The notes under the pieces: model-generated | Database searches by the model: none | What the model was told of the DNA's origin: nothing | The model's input: only the letters and a program-made list of their open reading frames with translations | Made by a program: the position numbers and the translations under genes | Assembly: GCA_903862655.1 (NCBI GenBank) | Contig: CAIOZA010000027.1 | Coordinates: 124,001 to 188,000 of the forward strand | Source: an uncultured Ignavibacteria bacterium | GTDB taxonomy: Bacteria; Bacteroidota; Ignavibacteria; Kapaibacteriales; UBA2268 | Direction: 5' to 3' | Length of the DNA stretch: 64,000 nucleotides | Shown: positions 34,994 through 44,485 of the stretch, piece by piece | Layout of the letters: each line of letters opens with the position of its first letter | Position numbering within the stretch: the stretch's first letter is position 1

Positions 34994-37501
34994 ATGAATA
35001 AAGCAGTAATAATGGCGGGTGGATTTGGAACAAGATTAAGACCTTTAACTATGACTATACCTAAACCTATGGTGCCAATTTTAAATATTCCAATGGTTCA
35101 CCATATTGTTAATCTTTTGAAAACACATAATATCACAGAAATTGTATCTGTTCTATATTTCCAACCGGAAGTCATAACCAATCATTTTGGAGATGGTTCT
35201 CATTTTGGAGTTGAGATGCAGTATGTTCAGGCACACGCAGATTATGGAACCGCTGGAGCAGTAAAGAATGCATATGAGTATTTAGATAAAAGATTCATTA
35301 TTATTTCTGGTGATGTACTGACTGACTTTGATTTAACAAAAGCCATCGAATTTCATATTGAAAATAAATCTAAAGCTACAATTCTATTAACCAGAGTTCC
35401 ATCACCACTTCAATACGGTATCGTTATGACGGACAAAGATGGAAAAATTACACGCTTTCTTGAAAAGCCTTCATGGGGAGAAGTTTTTTCAGATACAATT
35501 AATACTGGAATTTACATACTCGAGCCGGAAGTACTTGACCTTATACCATACCAGGAAGAGTATGATTTCAGTAAAGATCTTTTTCCGGAAATGCTCAGAT
35601 TGAAGATGCCACTATATGGATATGTTGCAGAGGGATATTGGAAGGATGTCGGCAATCTTAATGAATATCAACAGGGGCAAATTGATGCTCTTCATGGAGA
35701 TGTAAAACTAAATGTTCTTGATTTTAAAAAAAATAATTTAAAAATTGGTAAACATTCAAAGATTTCTCCAACGGCAAAATTATCTGGGAATGTTGTTATT
35801 GGCGATAATACTGTAATTGGAGACCAAGTTGTTTTGATTGATTCTGTTATTGGAAGCAATGTTGAAATAGGTATGGGTAGCCGTTTATCTGGTGTTACCC
35901 TATGGGATAATGTAAAAATTGGAAATTTTGCTGATATTACAGACAGCGTTATTTGTAATGATACTTCGATAGGTAACTCTACCACAATAGCTGAAAATGT
36001 TTTTATATCTGTTGGATGTTCAATCGGTAATGGTGCTAAGTTAATGGCTAACATTAAACTCTGGCCTCTGAAGCATGTAGAGGACGGAGCCACCTTATCA
36101 AGATCAATGGTCCAGGAAGAAAAATGGTTAAGAGAACTATTTACTGATGCCAGAATTACCGGCATTTCAAATATCGAAATTCACCCAGAATTCTGTTCCA
36201 AGCTAGGATCAGCTATTGGTCTTACTTTTGGTAAAAATGTTACCTTACTTGCCTCTAGAGATCCTGACAAAGTATCTAGAATAATGAAGCGTGCCATTAC
36301 AGCTGGATTATCTTCCGTAGGTGTTAATGTTAACGATCTTCAATCAACATCAATTCCACAAACTAGGCAAGAGCTAAGGACTGGTAAATATGCAGGTGGA
36401 CTTCACGTGAGACGATCTCCAAGGAATCCTGATAAAACCGATATTATTATTTTTAACAAAGAGGGAAGAGATATTCCTATTGCCAGAACAAAAACAATTG
36501 AAAGATATTTCTTCGGAGAGGATGTTCATAGAGTTCATCATAATGAGATAGGCCATATATATTATCCCGAAAGAACTAATGAAATATATATCAATCGGTT
36601 CCTTCATTCAGTAAATATTGATTTGATTCAACAAACTAAATTCAAATTGTTAGTTGATTATTCTTATGGATTAGCCTCAACAATCTTTCCATATATTTTA
36701 GGTCAAATGCACGTAGATTCATTATCATTACATGATTTTATTGATGCCACTCGGAGGTATTCTCCCAATACAGACAGTCATAACCCAGCTGATGATGAAG
36801 TTTCAACTATTATGAGATCTCTTCGGTATGAACTTGGATTTGTTATTGATCCAGGAGCTGAGAAAATTTCATTAATTGATGGTAGGGGAGTTCGTTACGA
36901 TCATCAAAGGCTATTATCTTTAGTCGTTAAATTATTCCTAGAAACCAACAAAGAACGGGAACCATATAAAATAGCAGTTTCAGTTTGTGCAAGTAAAGAA
37001 ATTGATTTAATTGCGAAAGATTATAATGTTGAAGTAATCAGAATAAAGAATAACCATTCTGCGATGATGGAATCTACTCGTGAAACCGATCAACATTTCG
37101 TTGGTGGTCTTTATGGTGGATTTATATTTAGTGACTTTTTATTTGCAAATGATGGTATGTTTTCAATTGCTAAAATATTAGAAATGCTAGCAATAACAAA
37201 AAGAGAAATTTTTGATTATGATAATGAGTTACCTAGAAGGTATCAGCATCAGACAATCGTAGATTGCCCTTGGGAATTCAAAGGTATGGTTATGAGGAAA
37301 GCAATGGAATATTCTGAAAGTTTTAGTAGAGAATTAGTTGAAGGAATAAAAATATTCATTGATGATGATTGGATTCTGATGATGCCAGATCGTGAAAATC
37401 CAGCTTTCCAAGTCATAGCCGACAGCGGAAATTATGATACTGCCCAGTCGATAAGTAAGAAATATGGAGCTCTTGTTACTCATTGGATCGAAGAAGCATA
37501 A
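34994..37501 (+). CDS. Mannose-1-phosphate guanylyltransferase-like protein fused to a degenerate phosphomannomutase domain
   Basis: 835 residues in three parts. 1-235 is a nucleotidyltransferase with 'MAGGFGTRLRPLTMTIPKPM' and 'GYWKDVGNL'. About 250-365 is a left-handed beta-helix of hexapeptide repeats ('GDNTVIGDQVVLIDSVIG'). About 380-835 is homologous to phosphomannomutase/phosphoglucomutase. The first domain should make GDP-mannose or a similar sugar nucleotide. In the third domain the catalytic serine loop reads 'HVRRSPRNPDKTD' in place of TASHNP, the metal loop reads 'DPGAEKISL' in place of DxDxDR, and the sugar loop reads 'GGLYGGF'. It is therefore probably regulatory. Similar fusions are known in several phyla. 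Confidence 0.85.
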   Translation: MNKAVIMAGGFGTRLRPLTMTIPKPMVPILNIPMVHHIVNLLKTHNITEIVSVLYFQPEVITNHFGDGSHFGVEMQYVQAHADYGTAGAVKNAYEYLDKRFIIISGDVLTDFDLTKAIEFHIENKSKATILLTRVPSPLQYGIVMTDKDGKITRFLEKPSWGEVFSDTINTGIYILEPEVLDLIPYQEEYDFSKDLFPEMLRLKMPLYGYVAEGYWKDVGNLNEYQQGQIDALHGDVKLNVLDFKKNNLKIGKHSKISPTAKLSGNVVIGDNTVIGDQVVLIDSVIGSNVEIGMGSRLSGVTLWDNVKIGNFADITDSVICNDTSIGNSTTIAENVFISVGCSIGNGAKLMANIKLWPLKHVEDGATLSRSMVQEEKWLRELFTDARITGISNIEIHPEFCSKLGSAIGLTFGKNVTLLASRDPDKVSRIMKRAITAGLSSVGVNVNDLQSTSIPQTRQELRTGKYAGGLHVRRSPRNPDKTDIIIFNKEGRDIPIARTKTIERYFFGEDVHRVHHNEIGHIYYPERTNEIYINRFLHSVNIDLIQQTKFKLLVDYSYGLASTIFPYILGQMHVDSLSLHDFIDATRRYSPNTDSHNPADDEVSTIMRSLRYELGFVIDPGAEKISLIDGRGVRYDHQRLLSLVVKLFLETNKEREPYKIAVSVCASKEIDLIAKDYNVEVIRIKNNHSAMMESTRETDQHFVGGLYGGFIFSDFLFANDGMFSIAKILEMLAITKREIFDYDNELPRRYQHQTIVDCPWEFKGMVMRKAMEYSESFSRELVEGIKIFIDDDWILMMPDRENPAFQVIADSGNYDTAQSISKKYGALVTHWIEEA

Positions 37502-37517
37502 ACTTTATTTATTATAC

Positions 37518-37553
37518 TGTTACATCTACCTTAATATTCAGGTAGGTGTAACA
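37518..37553 (+). terminator. Strong hairpin after the sugar-nucleotide gene
   Basis: A 14-bp stem with one G-T pair and an 8-base loop, 17 bp past the stop. No T-run follows, so it may be an inefficient terminator or an RNA-stabilising hairpin. Confidence 0.55.
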
Positions 37554-37652
37554 ATAATTAATTGATATTTTTTGCGTCCTATATTTTCAATTACAATAAT
37601 TCCTAATAATTTGATTTAAATCTTCATGATTTTTAATAATGGACAGTAAAAA

Positions 37653-40600
37653 ATGATATATCCAAACACAGCATTTGAAGAAGAACTATATTTTCAATTC
37701 ATTAGAGAACCAGAATCTGTTTCTCCGGAATGGCGTCAATATTTCAATCTTAAGAAAACAACAACTAACAACTTTGAAATTTATCCTGACAATAAATCAA
37801 CCGATGCATTTATTGAAATTAAAAAAATGGAAACTTCAGCTAATTCCAATGGAGCAGAACTAGAAAAATTAAATTCACTACAATCAAAAATTGTTGAGAA
37901 TATGCACAATAGTCTGGAAATACCAACCGCTTCTTCTGTAAGGATGATTCCAGTTAAAGCACTAGATGAAAATAGAAGAATAATAAATAAATACTTAACA
38001 AAACTAAAACGCCAGAAAGTTTCATTTACTCATATTCTTGCTTGGGCTGTAGTTCGAACGTTGCAAAAATATCCACAATTAAATTGTTCTTACGAACAGA
38101 AGGATGACATTTCATATCGTGTTCATAAAAGTTATATCAATTTTGGTTTAGCTGTTGATATAACACGAAAAGATGGAAGCCGAATGTTAATGGTTCCAAA
38201 TATCAAATCTGCTCAAAATCTTACTTTTCTAGAGTTTATTGAATCTTTCGATTCAATATTAACTAAAACAAGAAATAACAATATAAGTCCTGATGATTTG
38301 TTTGATACGAGTGTTACTCTGACGAATCCAGGTATGATTGGTACCACATTTTCAAATCCCAGACTTATGTCTGGACAGGGACTAATAATTGCATGCGGTG
38401 CAATAGATTACCCTATGGAATTTCAGTCTGTCAGTCCTTCAGTACTGACAAAACTAGCAGTATCTAAAACAGTCACAATTACTAATACTTATGACCATAG
38501 GATTATCCAAGGTGCTGAATCAGCAGAATTTCTTTCATACCTTCACAAACTTCTTATTGGCTCTGAGTTTTTCTATGATCAAATTTTTGCAAGTTTAAGT
38601 ATACCGTTTGAGCCTGTAAGGTGGTCGGTCGACCAATCCAAGGTTAATAGATTAGGCGAACCCGATCAATTTGAAATCATTGAAAAAAGTTCTCATGTTG
38701 TTCAATTAATAAACGCATTTAGAGTACGTGGGCATTTGCTAGCATCGGTTAATCCCTTAGGATTGTCCTCATATTATTACCCTGAACTCGAACCATCGTA
38801 TTATGGCTTTACTATTTGGGATCTTGACAGAGTATTTCATGCTGATGATACATGGACAGAAAATAATCTACCATTACGTGACATTATAGAATTATTGCGA
38901 GAATCATATTGTGCGAATATCAGTATTGAGTTTATGCATATACAGGATCCGGATAAAAAGGAATGGGTTAAACATCATGTTGAAACAACTAGATTTTCTC
39001 ATGAGTTTTCAAGATCAGAATTATTAAAGATTTATGAAAAGATAGTAGAAGCAGAAGAATTTGAGAATTTTATTCACATAAAATTTGTTGGTTCAAAAAG
39101 ATTTTCACTTGAAGGAAGCGAATCATTTATTGTTCTGGTTAATAAAATTTTCGAACTAGCAGCTGATAATAATTTAAACTCAGTTGTAATGGGTATGGCG
39201 CACAGAGGTAGATTGAATGCTCTTGTCAATCTTATGGGTAAATCAGTTGAAAAAATATTTAAAGAGTTTGAAGGATATGTGGATCCTGATTCATATCAGG
39301 GCTCAGGGGATGTAAAATATCATTTAGGTGATAGAGGTGTTTTCAATTCTAGACATGGAAAATCAGTAAATGTTATTCTTGCCTCAAATCCTAGCCATCT
39401 TGAACTTGTGAATCCAATTATTGAAGGTATGGCTAGAGCTCTCGATAATCAAATTCATGATGATTCATTTACAAGAAATCTTCCTATTCTTGTTCATGGT
39501 GATGCAGCATTTGCTGGACAGGGGATTGTTCAAGAAACTCTTAATCTATCACAACTTGAAGGCTACAAAACTGGTGGAACAATTCATATCATTATTAATA
39601 ACCAAATAGGTTTTACTACAAATTCTCTTGATGCAAGATCAACTTTGTATGCTTCTGATGTTGCAAAAATGATCCAGGTGCCGATTATTCATGTAAATGG
39701 CAATGATCCTGAGTCAGTTGCTACAGCAGCTATATTTGCCTATGATTTCAGAGAAAAATTTGGATGTGATATTATTATCGATATGTTATGCTATAGGAAA
39801 TATGGGCATAATGAGTCAGATGAGCCTGCATATACTCAACCTTTACTTTATAAAAAAATTAAAGCGATGAGTCCAATAAGTAAAATTTTTGCTTCTGAAC
39901 TTATCAAAGGAAAGATAATTGAGAAAGAAGAAATTGATTTAATTTTGAAAAGGAAACGCGATTCTTTAAATGAAGCATTTGTTAATAGATCCTCCATCAA
40001 ATCTACTAAGAAAAACAGTCATACTGTTGATAAATTATTGGCTGATGAACAGTTAAGAACAGCTGTCAATTCTGAAACATTAAAAATGATAGCTGATAAA
40101 ATTACTAACTATCCTACTAATTTCCATGTAAATCCTAAGCTTCAGCTTTTACTCAAAAAGAGAAAGGAAATGGTTCAATCAGATCAATCTGAAATAGATT
40201 GGGCTATGGCAGAAGCTTTAGCCTTCGGGTCACTACTAGTTGAGAGTAAAGAAATTCGCTTTACAGGTCAAGACTGTCGGCGTGGAACATTCAGTCAAAG
40301 GCATGCCGTTTTCACCGATATAGAAACTGAGGATCAATATATTTCGTTAAATCATATTTCAAATAATCAATCAAATATCAAGATATTTGATAGTCCTCTC
40401 TCCGAACTTGCTGTATTAGGTTTTGAGTATGGATATAGTGTTTTGTCTGGTAATTCATTAGTAATCTGGGAAGCACAGTTTGGCGATTTTGCAAATATGG
40501 CACAAGCTATGACAGATCAGATAATTGTATGTGCTGAATCAAAATGGTCTCAAACTTCGAATCTTACAATGTTACTTCCTCATAGTTATGATGGACAGGG

Positions 40601-41228
40601 TCCTGAACATTCAAGTGCACGTTTAGAAAGGTTTCTTCAACTTTGTGCAGAAGATAATATAATCGTTGGCAATTTTACTACTCCAGCAAATTATTTTCAC
40701 GCTTTAAGAAGGCAGTCATTAAGTACTATAAGAAAACCTATGGTCTTAATGACTCCCAAAGGTATGCTACGTCATCCATTAGCAGTTTCCTCCATAACTG
40801 ATCTATCAGAAGGAAATTTTAAGCATGTAATCGATGATTCTTTTGTTAATCCAACAAATGTAAAAACAATTACATTCACTACTGGTAAAATCTATTACGA
40901 GCTCCTAGCTAAGCGTCAGAATGAAAAGATAGATAATGTTGCCCTAGTTAGAATCGAACAGCTCTATCCATTGCATACATCTCAAATTGAGGCAATTCTA
41001 GCAAAGTACAGTAGTGCTGAAAATATTATTTGGGCTCAGGAAGAACCCAAGAACATGGGAGCATGGTCATTTATATCTCCTAGGCTAAGTGAATTGATTC
41101 AAGGTAAAATGAAAATTATTTATATAGGTAGAAAAGCAAGTGCCTCAACAGCATCTGGTTCTTTTGTGATTCACTCAGCAGAGCAAAAAGAAATTATTGA
41201 CAATGTAATGTCATATTCTACAAAGTAA
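37653..41228 (+). CDS. kgd: Fused E2-E1 2-oxoglutarate dehydrogenase/decarboxylase (Kgd/OdhA type)
   Basis: 1191 residues. The start 'FEEELYFQFIREPESVSPEW' is the E1 N-terminal helix. About 60-310 is an E2 succinyltransferase catalytic domain without a lipoyl domain ('MIPVKALDENRRIINKYL', 'TYDHRIIQGAESAEFL', with active His near 280). About 340-1191 is the thiamine-diphosphate E1 ('MGMAHRGRLNALVNLMGKS', 'GDVKYHLGDRG', 'NNQIGFTTN', 'EAQFGDFANMAQ'). This layout is the actinobacterial Kgd/OdhA type and is also found in some FCB bacteria. It feeds the TCA cycle. It appears monocistronic, with a bidirectional terminator behind it. The lipoyl-E2 and E3 partners are outside the window. Confidence 0.93.
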   Translation: MIYPNTAFEEELYFQFIREPESVSPEWRQYFNLKKTTTNNFEIYPDNKSTDAFIEIKKMETSANSNGAELEKLNSLQSKIVENMHNSLEIPTASSVRMIPVKALDENRRIINKYLTKLKRQKVSFTHILAWAVVRTLQKYPQLNCSYEQKDDISYRVHKSYINFGLAVDITRKDGSRMLMVPNIKSAQNLTFLEFIESFDSILTKTRNNNISPDDLFDTSVTLTNPGMIGTTFSNPRLMSGQGLIIACGAIDYPMEFQSVSPSVLTKLAVSKTVTITNTYDHRIIQGAESAEFLSYLHKLLIGSEFFYDQIFASLSIPFEPVRWSVDQSKVNRLGEPDQFEIIEKSSHVVQLINAFRVRGHLLASVNPLGLSSYYYPELEPSYYGFTIWDLDRVFHADDTWTENNLPLRDIIELLRESYCANISIEFMHIQDPDKKEWVKHHVETTRFSHEFSRSELLKIYEKIVEAEEFENFIHIKFVGSKRFSLEGSESFIVLVNKIFELAADNNLNSVVMGMAHRGRLNALVNLMGKSVEKIFKEFEGYVDPDSYQGSGDVKYHLGDRGVFNSRHGKSVNVILASNPSHLELVNPIIEGMARALDNQIHDDSFTRNLPILVHGDAAFAGQGIVQETLNLSQLEGYKTGGTIHIIINNQIGFTTNSLDARSTLYASDVAKMIQVPIIHVNGNDPESVATAAIFAYDFREKFGCDIIIDMLCYRKYGHNESDEPAYTQPLLYKKIKAMSPISKIFASELIKGKIIEKEEIDLILKRKRDSLNEAFVNRSSIKSTKKNSHTVDKLLADEQLRTAVNSETLKMIADKITNYPTNFHVNPKLQLLLKKRKEMVQSDQSEIDWAMAEALAFGSLLVESKEIRFTGQDCRRGTFSQRHAVFTDIETEDQYISLNHISNNQSNIKIFDSPLSELAVLGFEYGYSVLSGNSLVIWEAQFGDFANMAQAMTDQIIVCAESKWSQTSNLTMLLPHSYDGQGPEHSSARLERFLQLCAEDNIIVGNFTTPANYFHALRRQSLSTIRKPMVLMTPKGMLRHPLAVSSITDLSEGNFKHVIDDSFVNPTNVKTITFTTGKIYYELLAKRQNEKIDNVALVRIEQLYPLHTSQIEAILAKYSSAENIIWAQEEPKNMGAWSFISPRLSELIQGKMKIIYIGRKASASTASGSFVIHSAEQKEIIDNVMSYSTK

Positions 41229-41248
41229 AAGAATCTATCGACACTATT

Positions 41249-41288
41249 AAAAAAAGAGGACTTCTCAATTGAGATTGTCCTCTTTTTT
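41249..41288. terminator. Bidirectional terminator between kgd and the lipoprotein gene
   Basis: AAAAAAGAGGAC pairs with GTCCTCTTTTTT, and the loop itself folds as TCTC-AATT-GAGA. A and T runs on either side serve both converging genes. Confidence 0.9.
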
Positions 41289-41305
41289 CTTAATTAAACA
41301 AATAA

Positions 41306-41992
41306 TTATTTTATTGGAATTGTATCAAGAGATAATTTTTTCCCATTTGAATATTCAATTAAAGTTGGTTGCCAGCCTGCATATAGATTAGGAACTTTTT
41401 TGTCTAACATATCTCTTAATTTAATGTCATTTTGGTTTTTTTCATCGAATGGAAAAGTTGAATTAAATTGCGATAAAGTATTTGCTTTAATTTCCTGTGT
41501 AACATTGATTCTAAAACCACGAATCATTTGATTAGTTTCATCAACGAATTTTAATAAACCAACAACATGTTTAATATCTTGTTTAGATTTATTTTGAATT
41601 GCAAAACCAAATACATTGAATTTTTTATCACCCTCATCCTTTGATTGCCATCCTAAATATTTAAAACCATGAGAAACCTGAACAGCAGTTGTTACTAATC
41701 CAGAAACACTTGATTCTCTAAGGAAATCTCTTTGTGCATCAATAATTTGACCGATGGTTTTGCCATTGAGAGAATCTAATGTCATAGAATTGCGAGCAAG
41801 ACTTGCTGAAAACATTTCAATATCTTCATTTTTTAATGCTTTATCGATCTTCATTTTGTCAATGATATCTGGAATATTTGTTGTATTGAAAATTTCAGAT
41901 TTAATAGGTGAGTTATCCACTTTTGTGCAGGAAGAAATGAGTAAAAGTGTGCCGAATAAGCCAGAAATAATCAAAACTAAAGTGCTCTTCAT
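41306..41992 (-). CDS. Predicted lipoprotein, unknown function
   Basis: 228 residues from the ATG at 41992, with GGAG 5 bases upstream; the longer frame upstream is not needed. The signal peptide ends in a lipobox 'LLLISSC'. The mature protein has a helical first half and a beta-rich second half ('FNVFGFAIQNKSKQDIKHVVG', 'GFRINVTQEIKA') that resembles an FxLYD/DUF-type domain of periplasmic lipoproteins, where 'I.V.N.S...I....' patterns recur. I do not recognise a named family. It stands alone between a terminator and ppx/gppA. Confidence 0.68.
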   Translation of the reverse strand: MKSTLVLIISGLFGTLLLISSCTKVDNSPIKSEIFNTTNIPDIIDKMKIDKALKNEDIEMFSASLARNSMTLDSLNGKTIGQIIDAQRDFLRESSVSGLVTTAVQVSHGFKYLGWQSKDEGDKKFNVFGFAIQNKSKQDIKHVVGLLKFVDETNQMIRGFRINVTQEIKANTLSQFNSTFPFDEKNQNDIKLRDMLDKKVPNLYAGWQPTLIEYSNGKKLSLDTIPIK

Positions 41993-42075
41993 AAAGTCTC
42001 CAAGATAAAATTTATAAATCAATTGTTCAATATTCAATTATTTTAAAAACAAAAATAAGTATAAGTAAACTAATA

Positions 42076-42996
42076 TCAATTTTTTTCTAAATCATCGATC
42101 ATTCTTTTTAATAATCCAAATCTTAATCCTTTACCACTAACAATACAACAATTTTGTTGGAAGTGTTTTAAAGCTTCAATCAATATCAATGTTCCAGTTG
42201 TTATGACATCAGCTCGTTTAGGGTGTATATTCATTTTATTAATAATGTAGTTGATATCGTTCGATATAAACTTATCCAATAAATTATTTAGTGCTTCGGT
42301 GGATAGAATATATCCATGAACTCTTTCAAAGTCATATTCTTTTAGCTTTAAATCTGCAAAAGCCAAAGTTGTTGGAGTTCCTGCAACTGCATAAAATGAA
42401 GTGAATTTTTCTGGAATAATTGTTTTTTTTATTTTATCTCTAATAAAATCAATTATATTTGACAATTCAATTTGAGTGGGTGGATGAGTTTTGATAAATC
42501 TTTCTGTCAGTCTAACTGCGCCAATTTGTAAACTTGATTTACTTGATATTAGACCATTTTCACCAGTAATAAATTCAGTAGATCCACCTCCGATATCTAT
42601 TACTAAAGAATGATTTAAATTCTCAACTGTACCCATAAAGCTCATTTGGGCTTCAACTTTGCCAGTAATAATTTCAAAGTCGGCATCAATAGCAGTTTTT
42701 AAATCTTCAATAACCGAATCTGAATTCTGGGCATCTCTTAATGCACTGGTACAAACTATTTTAATTTGACAAACTGAATATTTTTTGCAAATATCTGAGT
42801 AGTTATTTAAAATGGTTCTTGCTCTGTTAATTGCCTCATTTTTGATAGTTCCTGACTTGTCAAGATCCTCACCTAGTCTAGCTATATCATGATAATCGCC
42901 AAGTATCAATGGTTCTCTGCCCGGTTTGATATTTGCTATAACCATTAAAATTGTATTGGTACCAATATCAATTGCAGCAATATTCTTGTCTAACAT
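42076..42996 (-). CDS. Ppx/GppA-family phosphatase (exopolyphosphatase)
   Basis: 306 residues of the actin-like ASKHA fold. 'AIDIGTNTILMVIA' (9-22) is the phosphate-1 loop and 'LVIDIGGGSTEFI' is the phosphate-2 loop. 'CTSALRDAQNS' and 'AGTPTTLAFADL' complete the family pattern. Short members of this length act on polyphosphate or pppGpp. It starts 4 bp past the prmA stop on the same strand, so they share a transcript. Confidence 0.88.
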   Translation of the reverse strand: MLDKNIAAIDIGTNTILMVIANIKPGREPLILGDYHDIARLGEDLDKSGTIKNEAINRARTILNNYSDICKKYSVCQIKIVCTSALRDAQNSDSVIEDLKTAIDADFEIITGKVEAQMSFMGTVENLNHSLVIDIGGGSTEFITGENGLISSKSSLQIGAVRLTERFIKTHPPTQIELSNIIDFIRDKIKKTIIPEKFTSFYAVAGTPTTLAFADLKLKEYDFERVHGYILSTEALNNLLDKFISNDINYIINKMNIHPKRADVITTGTLILIEALKHFQQNCCIVSGKGLRFGLLKRMIDDLEKN

Positions 42997-43000
42997 TTTG

Positions 43001-43849
43001 TTATGCCCTAAAATGAACAGCTATCCATTCATCTACATTCATTGTTTCAATATGTACAAACCCAGCCTTCTCTGCAGCTTTTATGATATCTGATTTATCA
43101 TAGATTAACACACCTGAAATAATTAAATCTCCATTTGTATTCTCAAGTGCTTTTTTAAATTTTGAAAATGAAGGAGTTAAAAGGTGTGTGTACATATTCG
43201 CAGCTATTCCATCACACTCAGGTAGTTCAATATCTAGGATGCTTGCTAATTTAAGATCAATTTCGGTGGTAATATTATTAAGTGCTAGATTCTCCTTAGT
43301 ATTTTCTATCGACCACTCGTCGAAATCAAAAGCAAACACATAGCTTGCACCAAGTTTAATTGCAAGAATTCCAAGCACACCTGTACCTGTTCCTGCATCT
43401 ATCCACTTTGATCCAAGTTTTACTGAATTTTCTAAGAATGTACACATCATTCGTGTCGTTGCATGATGACCTGTGCCAAATGACATTTTTGGATTTATTA
43501 CTAGCTTGATATCATTAGTGATCTGATCAATTGCCCATTCGGGTGTAATGGCAATTCTGTCATTAATAATTATTGCAGAAATAGATTTTTCCCATTCCTC
43601 ATTCCAATTTTTATCATAAATAATTTCTTCTTTAATGATTTTCGCATCCGGACTGGTTTTATTTAAATCTTCAATTAACATCCGCTTCACGGTGTCATTC
43701 CATAATATTTCCGGAATTGTGATGATAATTTCATCAATTTTCTCTTCAATACCAGTTATTGGATAATTTGAAATAAATCCGTAAGCTATTTCAAAGGATT
43801 CTTCAGGTAATGAAACAAAAATATTTATATAGGCTTTTTCGTGATTCAT
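43001..43849 (-). CDS. prmA: Ribosomal protein L11 methyltransferase PrmA
   Basis: 282 residues. The N-terminal substrate-recognition part is divergent. The methyltransferase core has 'KMSFGTGHHATTRMM', 'WIDAGTGTGVLGILAIKLGA' and 'GIAANMYTHLL' in place of the common N-I-L-A motif ('ANI...L'). PrmA trimethylates L11. It lies divergent from kdsC and upstream of the Ppx/GppA gene. The variant 'ANMYTHLL' keeps the catalytic Asn. Confidence 0.9.
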   Translation of the reverse strand: MNHEKAYINIFVSLPEESFEIAYGFISNYPITGIEEKIDEIIITIPEILWNDTVKRMLIEDLNKTSPDAKIIKEEIIYDKNWNEEWEKSISAIIINDRIAITPEWAIDQITNDIKLVINPKMSFGTGHHATTRMMCTFLENSVKLGSKWIDAGTGTGVLGILAIKLGASYVFAFDFDEWSIENTKENLALNNITTEIDLKLASILDIELPECDGIAANMYTHLLTPSFSKFKKALENTNGDLIISGVLIYDKSDIIKAAEKAGFVHIETMNVDEWIAVHFRA

Positions 43850-43957
43850 ATATTAAATTTTGTAATTTATTATTAGTGTATTAGGTTTTATTTTTAATTT
43901 GCACTTGAAAAAAAGTTTGAATACAAAACTATGTAATAATTATAGGAACCCAAAATT

Positions 43958-44467
43958 TTGACAGAAAAATTAAAAAATATAAAAATGCTTGTAATGGATG
44001 TTGATGGAACTTTGACCAATGGTAAGGTCTTTTATTCAAAAAATGGGGAAGAGGTAAAAGTTTTTTCAATAAGAGATGGCATGGGAATCGAATTATTGAG
44101 AAAGGGTGGAATTATGACTGCAATCATTACAAGTGAAAATTCCGAAATTGTCACTGCCCGAGCCAATAAACTTAATATAGAACACGTCATTCTAGGTAGT
44201 CGCAATAAAAAACAAGATTTAAAAGATTTATCTTTGAAGGTTGGAATTAGCATTGATTCCATGGCATTCATTGGTGATGATATTAATGATATCCAGGCTA
44301 TGCAGGTAGCAGGAATTGGTGCATGTCCTAAGGATTCCACTGAACAGGTTCTTATGATAGCAGATTATATTTGCACCCATGAGGGAGGCAATGGGGCAGT
44401 AAGAGAATTAGCTGAAAAAATATTATTATCACAAAACAAACAAATAACATTACCAGAAAGTTGGTAA
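43958..44467 (+). CDS. kdsC: 3-deoxy-D-manno-octulosonate 8-phosphate phosphatase KdsC
   Basis: KdsC removes phosphate from Kdo-8-P for lipopolysaccharide core synthesis. 169 residues of the cap-less HAD type: motif I 'MDVDGTLTNGKVFYS', 'FSIRDGMGIELLRKGGI', motif II 'IITSENSEI', and motif IV 'AFIGDDINDIQAM'. It is taken from TTG at 43958, with AGGAA about 10 bases upstream, because homologues have about ten residues before the HAD motif. An ATG at 43985 is the alternative. Its presence supports an LPS-bearing outer membrane. YrbI-type sialic-acid phosphatases are close relatives. Confidence 0.88.
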   Translation: MTEKLKNIKMLVMDVDGTLTNGKVFYSKNGEEVKVFSIRDGMGIELLRKGGIMTAIITSENSEIVTARANKLNIEHVILGSRNKKQDLKDLSLKVGISIDSMAFIGDDINDIQAMQVAGIGACPKDSTEQVLMIADYICTHEGGNGAVRELAEKILLSQNKQITLPESW

Positions 44468-44485
44468 TTGAAAGGAAAAGTCATT

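Noticed and set aside
35692-36165. A 157-codon minus-strand frame under the hexapeptide-repeat region
   Set aside because: Shadow of the repeat-coding segment of the guanylyltransferase; repeats give open reverse frames.
39960-40200. Possible frameshift or split between the E1 halves of kgd
   Set aside because: The frame is continuous through the lysine-rich linker, and motifs on both sides are in the same frame.
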